A stretch of 64,000 nucleotides of DNA from Bipolaris cookei. Its lineage: Eukaryota; Ascomycota; Dothideomycetes; Pleosporales; Pleosporaceae. Where the stretch lies: the NCBI GenBank assembly GCA_002286855.1, contig NRSV01000011.1, positions 310,001 to 374,000 on the forward strand, read 5' to 3'. Each line of letters opens with the position of its first letter. Within the stretch, counting starts at the first letter, position 1. Positions 55,243 through 64,000 of the stretch are shown one piece after another. The position numbers and the translations under genes were made by a program. The notes below the pieces were generated by a model. It saw nothing but the letters and a program-made list of their open reading frames with translations, did not search any database and was not told where the DNA came from.

Positions 55243-57303
55243 ATGAACGGAAAAAACAACGAGCCTACCGCTCAGGTTGAGAAGGAGGCCTCTTTCATCC
55301 CGGAGAAAGAGATAGCCACTCATCCTGAGAAGGAGGCCATCTACACTTCTGGCACCGAGCACATTGCTGATACCAACGCTCGTCGCTCATCTGTTGCTCA
55401 CAATCTCGTCGAGAACCCATTGACACGCCAGAGTAGGGAGGAGTGTGTCTACGCTGCTGAGGAATGGGCTAGGAAACATGGCCTAAGCGAACACGCCACC
55501 CTGTTTGGCAAAGCAGCCCTTGTTGCCCGCGACCCTGAGCGTTTTGAAATGCTCACTCAACTCGACGACACCGAGCGAAATGCTCTCGTCTACGAGCGCG
55601 ACCACAAGTGGCACGGCCCCACTATGTTGTGGTATTCGATCGGTTTGTGTGCTATCGGAGCCGCCACTCAAGGCTGGGATCAAACTGGATCAAACGGTGC
55701 CAACTTGTCTTTCCCAGAGGAGTTTGGTCTGATTGAACGAGGTGCTTATGGCGAGTGGATTGTTGGTCTTATCAATGCCATCATCTTCCTCACTGCTGGT
55801 CTCATTGGCGCTTTCATCGTCGACCCGCTCAACAAGTACCTGGGCCGCAGGGGTGAGATCTTTGTGACCGCTGTCTGTCTTACTGCTACTCCCATTGGCT
55901 CTGCTTGCGCACAATCATGGGAGGGACTTTTCGCTGCTCGCTTCATCATGGGTATCGGTATCGGTGCAAAGAATGCTACTGTCCCCATCTACTCCGCTGA
56001 GATGGCTCCACACCGAGTTCGAGGCGCCTTGGTCATGTTTTGGCAACTTTGGGTCGTTATTGGTAAGGAAAATGCTTGTTCTTACCAACTCTAATCGTCT
56101 CTAATCATTACATACAGGTATCTTCCTCGGTTTCTGTGCCAATGTCATTGTCAAAGATACTGGTAGAATCTCATGGCGCCTGCAACTTGGCTCGGCCTTC
56201 ATTCCCTCTTTTGTTCTGATGGTGGGCATCTACTTTTGCCCAGAGTACGTACCCGCTATTACTCGGCTTTCGCACATGGAAAATGCTCACATATCTTCAG
56301 GTCTCCTCGTTGGCTGATGAAGCACGGCAAGGTCGCCAAAGGATTCGAATCGATGAACAAACTGCGAGCGCATCCCATCATCGCCGCACGTGATTACTAC
56401 TACTCATATATCATCTACGAAACTGAACTGGCCGTTGCGCGTGGAGCTGGTTATTTTGACCGCATGTGGGACTGCTTCCGTGTGCCCAGAATCAGGCGTG
56501 CCAACTATGGTGCTTCTACCGTTATGATTGCGCAGCAAATGTGCGGTATCAACATCATTTCTTTCTACAGCTCGACAATCTTCAGCCAAGCGGGCTACTC
56601 CACTGATCAGGCTTTGTATGCATCTCTCGGCTACGGTGCTATCCAGGTCGTCTTTACCATTCCGACTCTGTTTCTCATTGATACAAAGGGCCGTAGGACC
56701 CTTTGCATGTGGGTAAGTTATGAAAAGTTCCTATGGTTTTTCATCACTGACTTAATTTCGCAGACTTTCCCTTTTATGTGCATCTTCTTGCTAGCAGCCG
56801 GTCTATCTCTGCTCCAGCCCGATACCGCCAGTAAAGCCGCACAAGTCGGGCCTGTCGTCCTATTTGTCTACCTCTTCACTATTATGTACTCTCTTGGAGA
56901 AGGACCCGTCGCATTCCAGTACTCTGCTGAAGTTTTCCCCACGATTCAGCGTGAGCAGGGAATGGCCTGGGCTGTATGCATCAACAACACCTTCGCCGGT
57001 GTTTTGTCACTCACCTTTCCCCGCATGGTGTCAGTCATGACACAGACGGGTGCCTTTGGTTTCTACGCCGGTCTCAACCTAATTGCGTGGGGCATGATTT
57101 TCTGCTTCGTCCGCGAAACCAAGCAGCTTACCCTCGAAGAGCTGGACCAGGTCTTTAGCGTACCCACCAAAACATATCTTCACTACCAGATCTCGGAACA
57201 GGTGCCTTACTTCTTCAAGCGCACTATTCTTCGCCAGAAGATTTCCGAGCCTCCGCCAATCATCGAGAAGAGCTACGATACTGGCACCGTTCCAACAGCC
57301 TAG
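55243..57303 (+). CDS. MFS sugar transporter
   Basis: Exons 55243-56062, 56118-56244, 56301-56712 and 56764-57303 give 632 residues; introns are 51-56 bp. It is a twelve-helix major-facilitator sugar/polyol porter of the plasma membrane. Family motifs include GWDQTGSNGANL near helix 1, PLNKYLGRRGEI (loop 2-3), PIYSAEMAPHRVRGALV (after helix 4), CPESPRWLMKHGK (PESPR, completed by the second splice), QQMCGINIISFYSS (helix 7), LIDTKGRR (loop 8-9) and RETKQLTLEELDQVF (end of helix 12). The first 120 residues form a hydrophilic extension rich in Glu and Lys, longer than usual for hexose transporters. Substrate cannot be assigned. Confidence 0.92.
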
Positions 57304-57753
57304 ACTTGTTTTCTCTATATCAGCGTGAGTAGTGCAAGTTTTGACCGCACATTTGAGGTTTCCATCCTCTATATGGAATGCAAAACGTAAAGTAGTTTCA
57401 CATAGTTATGCTGCTACTGAAGTAATGTGAATGAATATTCAAATCAACTCTCTATGGAAATGTGAAGATCGTCCGCTTGGCATTAGACTGGACCGTGCAT
57501 TATATATAATGTCTATTGAAATGAGGTCCCTCTGGTAGTATGACTACCATAGATAATGGAGTGGGAGGAGGGACAAGGTAGGGTGGCTACAACGTATTGT
57601 CTTGACTATCGTGTATCTCACTACTATTCTCACCCTTTTGTGGTTGGAGCTATGACCAACTGAACAGTGCCTACCATAACGGGATATCATGTGACCCCCA
57701 AGGACTTTCCACCCTGGACTGAACTCATATATTCTCAACAATGTCAGTTTATA
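57304..57753. other. Intergenic up to transposon boundary
   Basis: These 450 bases run from the transporter stop to the TA target site of the first transposon. No gene is seen. Confidence 0.6.
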
Positions 57754-59512
57754 GCGAGTGTCCGGACATGCCAAGACCCCATCAACTTCACAACCATTAC
57801 ATGACTATTACAACGCAACCATGATAGTAGATTAGAGATCGTAATAGGCTATCCTACTCAGAGTTTACTTCTACGTCTTGCTTATATATGTGCAAGTTAT
57901 TTCATGTCTTGCCATAGCGCCTAGTTCTCATCATTATGCGCCCCAAACTCCCTTAGAGCTGCTAATCGCTCTCCTTCCTCTACTGTTAGAGTCCCTTCCT
58001 TCTGAAATCGCTTTCTTTTATGCGATTTTCGTCGCGTGGCGGCTTCATTAGCTGCTTCAAGCTCAATGTTGCGCTTTTGCGTCAACACCAGCTTGTGCGC
58101 AATAATCGCAGCGCCTTTAGCCAGCTTTTCAAAGGCAACCACCATACTTGTTGGCGAACTATCTATACGCATCCGTATCCTCTGCTTCACCAGCGTCAAT
58201 TACGTTCCTAATTCTAGAGTATTGCTTGGGGTTTGCGACAGCCAGGGCAGATCTTCTGCAGTAGGTGGTGTTGGCGTCCGCAGCTTAATGTTAAGCTTCG
58301 ATATCACCACCTCTAGATCGTGTAGGACTAAACCAGCGCCTCGAAACCCTCATAATATATTGTCCCTTTTAATAGTCTTGTAATAGGCCTGCTGAAAGGC
58401 AGGTACGAACTCCATCTTCATCATATGGCTGATCCCGTTGCGCATCATCTCCTCGGCTTGGCGCCTATACGCCCTCTTTGAAGGCGAGAAACAGCCCACA
58501 TCAAGTGGCTGTAGCAGATAGGAGAAGTGCAGAGGCATGCAGAGAGCGATAATATGTGTCTCTTTGCAGTATTGCTGGAACTTGAGCGAGTCGTGGCTCA
58601 TATGACCCTCAAGAATGAGCAGACGATAGCCTCTAATACTACGCTCTTTCGTATGCCTATCAAAGTGCTCCAGCCATTTCAGGCCAAGCTCATTCGTCAT
58701 CCAGCCGTTCTCAGAGACTGCATTAATCTAATCCCGAGGTAGACTATCGTCCTTGTACCAGGCAGAGAGGTGGTGCTTGCCTTGAAAGATGATGAAGGAT
58801 GGGATCACCCAGTCAGCTGCGCTAACACAAACCACGCTGGTAACCCGCTCCCAGTTGTCCTGCTGCATTGATTTCAGCCTCTATTAGAGCTCAGAGGCTG
58901 TAAATACTGCTGACGATGTGTGCATACCCATCATAAAGCCAGTCTCATCGAAGTTGTACATATCGTCGTCCTGGATACCATACTTGGCTTTAGTATTCTG
59001 TACAAGGCGGAACCAGCGCTGCACAAGCTCAGGGTCTTTACAGAGAGCTCTGTTGTAGTCGTGATTTCGATTAAACTTCATTTTAAGCTCTGGGCGACGC
59101 TTTATGAATGCTCTAGGCCAGGCTGGGCCAACAGGGTCACGATGGCGGGCAGCCAGCAAAGAATCAGCTAGATCTTTGATAGCAGGTAGGCGCTGTGAAA
59201 ATCCTCACGCATAAAGGTCTAGCATATAGTCAACAATTGTCTCCTCTTCTGTCACAGGAAGCTTCGTTGAGTTAGGTGTACAATCTTGTCGAGAGCTTTC
59301 CTACGTGTCTTCGTCATAAAGTTCTTTCACACACGCTGTGGATTATTGCAGCACATAGTATAGTAAGTATCACGTCGCATTAGATATCCTGAAGTGCAGA
59401 ATGTATTTGAGGTTCTTTTGAAGAGTTTTTCACGTTGTTGCGTTGAGCTATCGCGTGTAATACTAATGTAATAGTGGAAGTTGATGGGGTCTTGGCATGT
59501 CCGGACACTCGC
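57754..59512 (-). mobile_element. Pogo-like DNA transposon, copy A (dead)
   Basis: The element is 1759 bp, bounded by perfect 36-bp terminal inverted repeats (57754-57789 and 59477-59512; they begin GCGAGTGTCCGGACATGCC) and flanked by TA at 57752-57753 and 59513-59514. TA duplication, TIRs and a DDE_1-type transposase on the minus strand place it in the Tc1/mariner-pogo group. Confidence 0.92.
57921..59330 (-). pseudogene. Transposase of copy A, inactivated by in-frame stops
   Basis: A single reading frame carries the whole pogo-type transposase: helix-turn-helix region (DLADSLLAARHRDPVGPAWP), the first catalytic Asp in YNFDETGF, the second site in LLILEGH, and LQPLDV near the third. The frame never shifts but is cut by stops at 59301, 59205, 58884, 58881, 58728, 58350 and 58200 (lowest bases). 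Five of the seven are TAA or TAG where family residues would be Gln, as expected of CA-to-TA changes. The second catalytic position reads Glu rather than Asp. The C-terminal part is basic (KSHKRKRFQKEG). Confidence 0.85.
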
Positions 59513-59514
59513 TA

Positions 59515-60981
59515 CTGTGCCCGTGCGCGCAATGCGCCGAACCATCAAAACTTCTCTATCGTCTCAACTCCGTAACAATACAACGCAATGGGCTTAGAAG
59601 AAGCGCTTCAAGACTGCAACACTTTCGAATCTGAAGATCAAATCTCTTGGTCTAAAAAAAAACTTAAAAAAATGACGTGATGCGCTAAACGTTGACGCGA
59701 ACGTACCGACGCGAAACGCGTTCGCGGGAAGAGCAGGCAATTGCACAACAAAAGCTCACTCCACAACAAGAAGCAGGGCTTGTACAGTACATACAAGAGC
59801 TTACTGGCCGTCGAATTTCACCTACAAGAGAGATTATTCGAAATTTCGCGTCAGCAGTAGCCCAAGAGGCAATGAGCAAGAGCTGGGTTACCCGCTTCAT
59901 CAACAGGCACTATCCATCTAATCTCTCAATACTCAATGGGTATAGATACTAATTGTCACAAAGCCGATTCGTTTAGCAAGTATAAGCTCTACTTTGACTT
60001 GCTACAGGCCAAGATTGCTGAGTATGGCGTTGAGGCAGAGCACACGTACAATATGGACGAGAAGGGCTTCATGATTGGCATCACTGCTAGGACCAAGCAC
60101 ATGTTTAGCAGACGCATGTGGGAAAAGAGGGAGGTTAAAAGAGGGAGGTTAGAGCAATGCTTCAAGATGGTAATCGTTCTTAGATGACTCCTCTAGCTTG
60201 CGTGTGCGGCGATGGATCAGCATTGCCTTCTGGCCTTCTATACGAGTCTGCCAACAGTATTATCCAGTCAAGCTGGGTAGAGGAAATTAAGCCAGGAGTA
60301 CAATCTGTATTTGTTTCCTCAACGCTTTCAGGCTGGACAAACAACGAGGCCAGCCTCGCTTGGCTTGAACAGGTTTTCAACCGCTTCACTAAGACCAAGG
60401 CTCGAAGAAAATACCGCCTTCTAATTCTTGACGGCCACGGCAGCCATGTAACGATAGATTTTATCAATTACTGCAATAAGAACGAGATTCTCCTAGCTGA
60501 CCTTCCTCCACACTCAACACACACGCTGCAGCCACTTGATGTGATGATGTTCAAGGCTCTATCGTCTGCGTACTCAAAAGAGCTCACAAAGTACCTTCAT
60601 AACATCCACGGGCTAGCTGTTATTAAGAAAGGAGACTTTTTCCACCTATTCTGGAAGGCCTGGAGAAGCGCGTTCACTCAGGGATTAGTCGTGTGGTTGC
60701 ATATGAGCGTGCTGCAACGCCTCCACCTGTATACAACTCCTGTGGTCGCAAAATCGCTCCTCGCAGAAAATTTGAGGCAGAGAAATAACAAGAATACCCA
60801 ATAGAGTATTTCTCTGTTTTTTTACATGATAATTACTACTGTAACAGTGTTCATAGACCCTCACGGGAACCAGGCAGCACTTTATATTGATTTATTATAA
60901 TTACTACTGTACGTGGTACTGCAGCCTCACTTTTGGTGGAGCTGTTTTTGGTGGTTCGGCGCATTGCGCGCACGGGCACAA
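59515..60981 (+). mobile_element. Pogo-like DNA transposon, copy B (dead), abutting copy A
   Basis: The element is 1467 bp with inverted ends of about 38 bp with two mismatches (left end TGTGCCCGTGCGCGCAATGC from 59516; right end its complement up to 60980). It is flanked by TA at 59513-59514 and 60982-60983. The left TA is also the right target TA of copy A. TIR sequences and transposase differ from copy A, so it is another family. Confidence 0.9.
59588..60804 (+). pseudogene. Transposase of copy B, inactivated by frameshifts
   Basis: Blocks of a DDE_1 transposase are read in order but in different frames: an N-terminal piece from the ATG at 59588, a CENP-B/HTH block (LTPQQEAGLVQYIQELTGRR, ESWVTRFINRH-like), then HKADSFSKYKLYFDL and the first acid in YNMDEKGF. 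The third block starts near 60184, with the second Asp in LLILDGHGSH and LQPLDV. Frame changes fall near 59680, 59945 and 60130-60180; the first follows two A-runs. Catalytic residues are kept. No RIP-like stop pattern is seen, unlike copy A. Confidence 0.85.
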
Positions 60982-61343
60982 TATACAATGACGTTAAGCA
61001 AGACAGAAATTGCTAACTTTTTTTCTGTCTTCTACATACATACATCAAAAGTATGATATGAACATATGTACACACGCATAAATTTGCTATATAAACGGGA
61101 TATCACAAACTAAATCCACAAAATCATACGGCAGAGCAAAACACGCAACCAGATTTCCCCTCTCTCCCGCGGATTCATATGAAAACAACCCAGTCATCAC
61201 ACCTTTGCACACCCAGCGTTGTGTCGCAACAAATCATGCCATACACCACAGGCATACCCCTCCTTTCCTTTTGTAGAAAGCTAATAGCCAATACTGTTGT
61301 TGAGAGAATAAAAACGCAGCCGTTCCCAGAGAAGTCTTGTTCA
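60982..61343. other. Intergenic between transposon B and the TenA-like gene
   Basis: These 362 AT-rich bases form the 3' flank of the minus-strand gene. No feature is seen. Confidence 0.55.
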
Positions 61344-62926
61344 TCAAGCCAAAGACTCTCCACTGTCGCTATCCATGCTATTTACACGGTCCATACTCTG
61401 CTGGCTCCTATTGTCATTAACAGACGTGCTTTCGTTACGAACACCAGCATTAATAGGAGCACTGGGTGCGGAGTTATTCCTATTGTTGTTGCTGTTGTTC
61501 GCATTGGTATTCATGCTGGTGCTGGTATTGATATTCGGATTGGCATTCACGTTGTTGTTCATGTTGGTATTCACATGACCGTGCATATTGGGGGTTGGCG
61601 CTGGGCCTGCCATATTACCGTTAACTGGGTTCCCATGCATGTTCATGCCCGAGCTGTGCATGCTGGGTCCGGTCATATTTGGGTGTATGACGTTTCTGTT
61701 CATGGTTACAGGACGCGTGCCGGGGATGGTGTAGCCCATTGGAGGGTCAACCCAGCCGCCGTTCTCGTCAATGGCGGGCCAGTAACGCTCTGCTAGCCAG
61801 CATATCTGCCGGAAGAGTTCTTCGCAGCGGACCATTTCTTCCTTGCCGTCTCGTGTGGTTGTGATGTTGGCTAGTTCGTCGACGAGTGCGCGTGTTGCGT
61901 CGAGGAACTTGTATGCGGGGGGCGAGGTCCAATTTGGTATGAGGACTTGGTGGAGTGCGGCTATATGCGATTCACTGATGGACGTGGGTAGAGAGCTGGA
62001 AAAGGTCGATGCATATTGCCAAGCGGCACGATAAGCCTGTGGAGTGTCAGTTCTGTACGCCTTGATTACTGCATATCGTTACATACATGCTCAGTTCCCC
62101 AAAGCACAACCATTCCCTCCAAGAGGGATGCGCTTGAGCTACTGGCATTAATCAAGAGATCTAGTAATCCACGAGTAACGGGGGTAGGCAGTTCGGTGCC
62201 CAGAGACAGCCCGTATTTTGTTGCAGTAATCTCAGAAAACTGAATCTCCCGTCGCATGTTGTTCAAAGCTGAGATCAAGAGATCCATGGTACGATACATG
62301 GGGTGGAACTGCGAGTTCGGTGTCTGTGGTAATCTGATCTTGGCCAGCAGCTGTCCTGCGAAGCGTATGAATCCACGCGCATAGTGCCCATCTTGCACCA
62401 GCCACCATGACAGAGGCTCCGCCGTTAGGGATCCGCAGCCAGCATGCGACAAGAAGGGTCGTTGGGATGCCTGTCGGAGAGGGCCAGCGCAGACATTGAG
62501 TAGATGCGCAGTCAGAGAGGGCATGACAGTTGGCACCGGAACAGTTTTCGGCGCAATAATGGGCTGGGCATCGCGGGCGCGCTTGCTGGTATTGGGACCC
62601 CGCCGTTGGACCTGTAGGTTTGGATTGGGCTGCTGTCCACTGAAGATTTGATTGGAGCCAGCAGCCATGTTTGGCTCAGCTGGAGTTCCATCCTGCTGCT
62701 GCTGTTGCTGCTGTTGCTGCTGCTGCTGCGCGAGGAGGTGGGCTTGCGCGTCCGACGAGGCGAGGTATGCCTGGCATTCCTGGAGATGTTCGATCTGGCG
62801 CGTCGTGTTTTTTGCGCGAACATAGCCGCAATGGCGACAGCGGACCTTGTTACATTTGGAGGGCGTTTCCTGGTCCTGGAATTCAGCAAAGGCACGCCTG
62901 ATGTCGGGGTTGGCATGTCTGCCCAT
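61344..62926 (-). CDS. C2HC zinc-finger protein with TenA/haem-oxygenase-like domain
   Basis: Exons 62926-62087 and 62036-61344 (50-bp intron) give 510 residues. A C2HC finger lies at residues 30-51 (Cys30, Cys33, His47, Cys51: CRHCG...HLQEC), similar to BED-type fingers. A polyglutamine tract of 12 residues follows at about 67-78, then a basic segment. From about 125 to 400 lies an all-helical region resembling the TenA/THI-4 fold (VCAGPLRQASQRPFLSHAG, LLEGMVVLWGTEHAYRAAW, LIPNWTSPPAYKFLDATRALVDEL); the splice joins the two parts of the core. The C-terminal 120 residues are Asn-rich with many Met. TenA enzymes act on thiamine precursors, but the fungal finger-fused form is probably regulatory. 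Function is inferred from fold only. Confidence 0.75.
62693..62728 (-). repeat. CAG/CAA repeat encoding polyglutamine
   Basis: Twelve glutamine codons (CAG with a few CAA) lie in the TenA-like gene. The mixed codons should slow slippage, but length variation between isolates is likely. Confidence 0.9.
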
Positions 62927-64000
62927 GACGGCCTGCCATTGTGGAGGTTAGCTGATGGCGGCGAGTTTGTTTCTTTTGCGACGGACAGGCGGGCAGTAAA
63001 TGACGAGTCGCATGCGGATGAACAAGGCAATGGGACAGGTTGACACAAGCGAAAGTATGTCTGTATGCGGGACAAGTGGAGCTCACCTCAAATCGGCTGT
63101 CGCGAAGGGATGTTTGTACTGTACTGTACGTTACCGTGACGGTGTATTGTAACAATGGCGGTATGGTATCGCCCCCTCCTAAGTTTGGTGAGAAACGCAC
63201 AGCGTCCTTACCTCAGCGTGCCGCTCAACCTGCCCTGGCCTTGCACCCGCCATTTCGTCCGCCCGTATTCTCTCACACACATTGTACCTCAAGCTGCATC
63301 ATGGGCTGGCGAAACCTGCATTGCATCTGAGTGCATACGTAGAGAGACTGCACCATCTGGGGATTTGACCTATTACAACTATGTACTCCTCAATAACAGG
63401 CGCGTTGTCGCTGCAGCGGACGTGGGTACTTTAGTAACCACTTCTGCGTTCTATTCGGTAACTTGGATCGGAAATATATTCGCCGTTCCGATCGGTCCTG
63501 CTCTGGGTAAACCTCTCCCATCCGGACAAGTCGGCATCGCCGTATATACCTACAACACGGCATCCTACATACCAGAACCACCTCCAAACCAGCAGCATGT
63601 AAATAAAGAATAAAAATTATAAAGAAGAGAAATGTGTCGATTGGATGCTTCCCAATCTTGCGAGCGTGGCGAGTCGGCTCTGGCAACGACACACGTCACG
63701 TGTACGTCGGAACGGCATAGCCGACGTAACAACAGCCCACCACCAGAGTCATGCTACCGGGGCTTTGTCAAGATACCGTCACAACCGCTTCACCAAGATG
63801 CTCACCGACATGTCGGGCGCCGTCAACCAGATTCCAACACACCACGTTCTCGCACTACCCCACAAACCCACAAACCCACAAACCCACAAACCCACAAATC
63901 CACAAAACCAACCGGGTATCATGACTTTGCCTTGCCCCAGTGCAGCAACGCCTTTCACTTGTGCATCTCCATTGTCGGTCTACAAGACAACGTGATCAAT
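62927..64000. other. Upstream region, no gene seen, short tandem repeat
   Basis: About 1.07 kb hold the promoter of the TenA-like gene. An 8-bp unit CCCACAAA is repeated about six times at 63858-63906, with the last copies degenerate. Frames of up to 152 codons show no family features. The window ends here. Confidence 0.5.
63858..63906. repeat. Tandem repeat, 8-bp unit CCCACAAA
   Basis: About five perfect copies and one with a single change are present in non-coding sequence near the window's right end. Confidence 0.85.

Noticed and set aside
63155..63995. Frames of 116-152 codons at the right end
   Set aside because: No ATG in a good context or family feature; one frame's repetitive stretch comes from the 8-bp tandem repeat.

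Overview
The window is nuclear DNA from a filamentous ascomycete, most likely a dothideomycete of the Pleosporales type. The reasons are short spliceosomal introns (about 42-142 bp, GTRWGT donors, YAG/AAG acceptors), the gene families present (Pth11/rhodopsin-like membrane protein, dipeptidyl-peptidase V, GMC oxidoreductase, FLC/TRP-like channel, fungal nicotianamine synthase, AAA ATPase with a long N-terminal region), and pogo-type DNA transposons, one of which shows RIP-like CA-to-TA nonsense mutations. No rRNA, convincing tRNA or CRISPR was seen. Exon structures were spliced by hand, keeping frame across every junction.

Layout. 1-2533: gene-free, probably decayed sequence. 2534-6241: Dom34/Pelota (-) and a secreted GMC oxidoreductase (-). 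8547-9980: rhodopsin-like 7-TM protein (+). 11133-13302: CorA-like membrane protein (-). 14074-16057: membrane-anchored amidohydrolase (+). 16681-17822: nicotianamine synthase (+). 18567-19559: alpha/beta hydrolase (+). 20025-21290: decayed LysM and secreted-protein remnants (-). 21996-23975: FYVE/UBZ-like/RING ubiquitin ligase (-). 24957-28481: FLC/TRP-like channel (-). 30628-32985: dipeptidyl-peptidase V (+). 33251-38900: a divergent pair, an intronless FAD-dependent oxidoreductase-like gene (-) and a cytochrome P450 (+). 39276-41482: RidA (-) and adenine phosphoribosyltransferase (-). 43051-45183: a single open reading frame joining a complete homoserine kinase to a complete AIR synthetase (-). 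45941-48203: AAA ATPase (+). 48790-52547: two unrecognised genes (+). 55243-57303: sugar transporter of the MFS (+). 57754-60981: two different dead pogo-like transposons set head to tail at one shared TA. 61344-62926: zinc-finger/TenA-like protein with polyQ and Asn-rich tracts (-).

Most genes are unrelated housekeeping or secretory functions; I see no large biosynthetic cluster. The items that stand out are the homoserine kinase-AIR synthetase fusion (threonine and purine pathways in one polypeptide), the FYVE ligase with a SUMO-interaction-like motif lying inside the FYVE zinc-binding frame, the oxidoreductase/P450 pair, and the two abutting transposons that died by different mutational routes.
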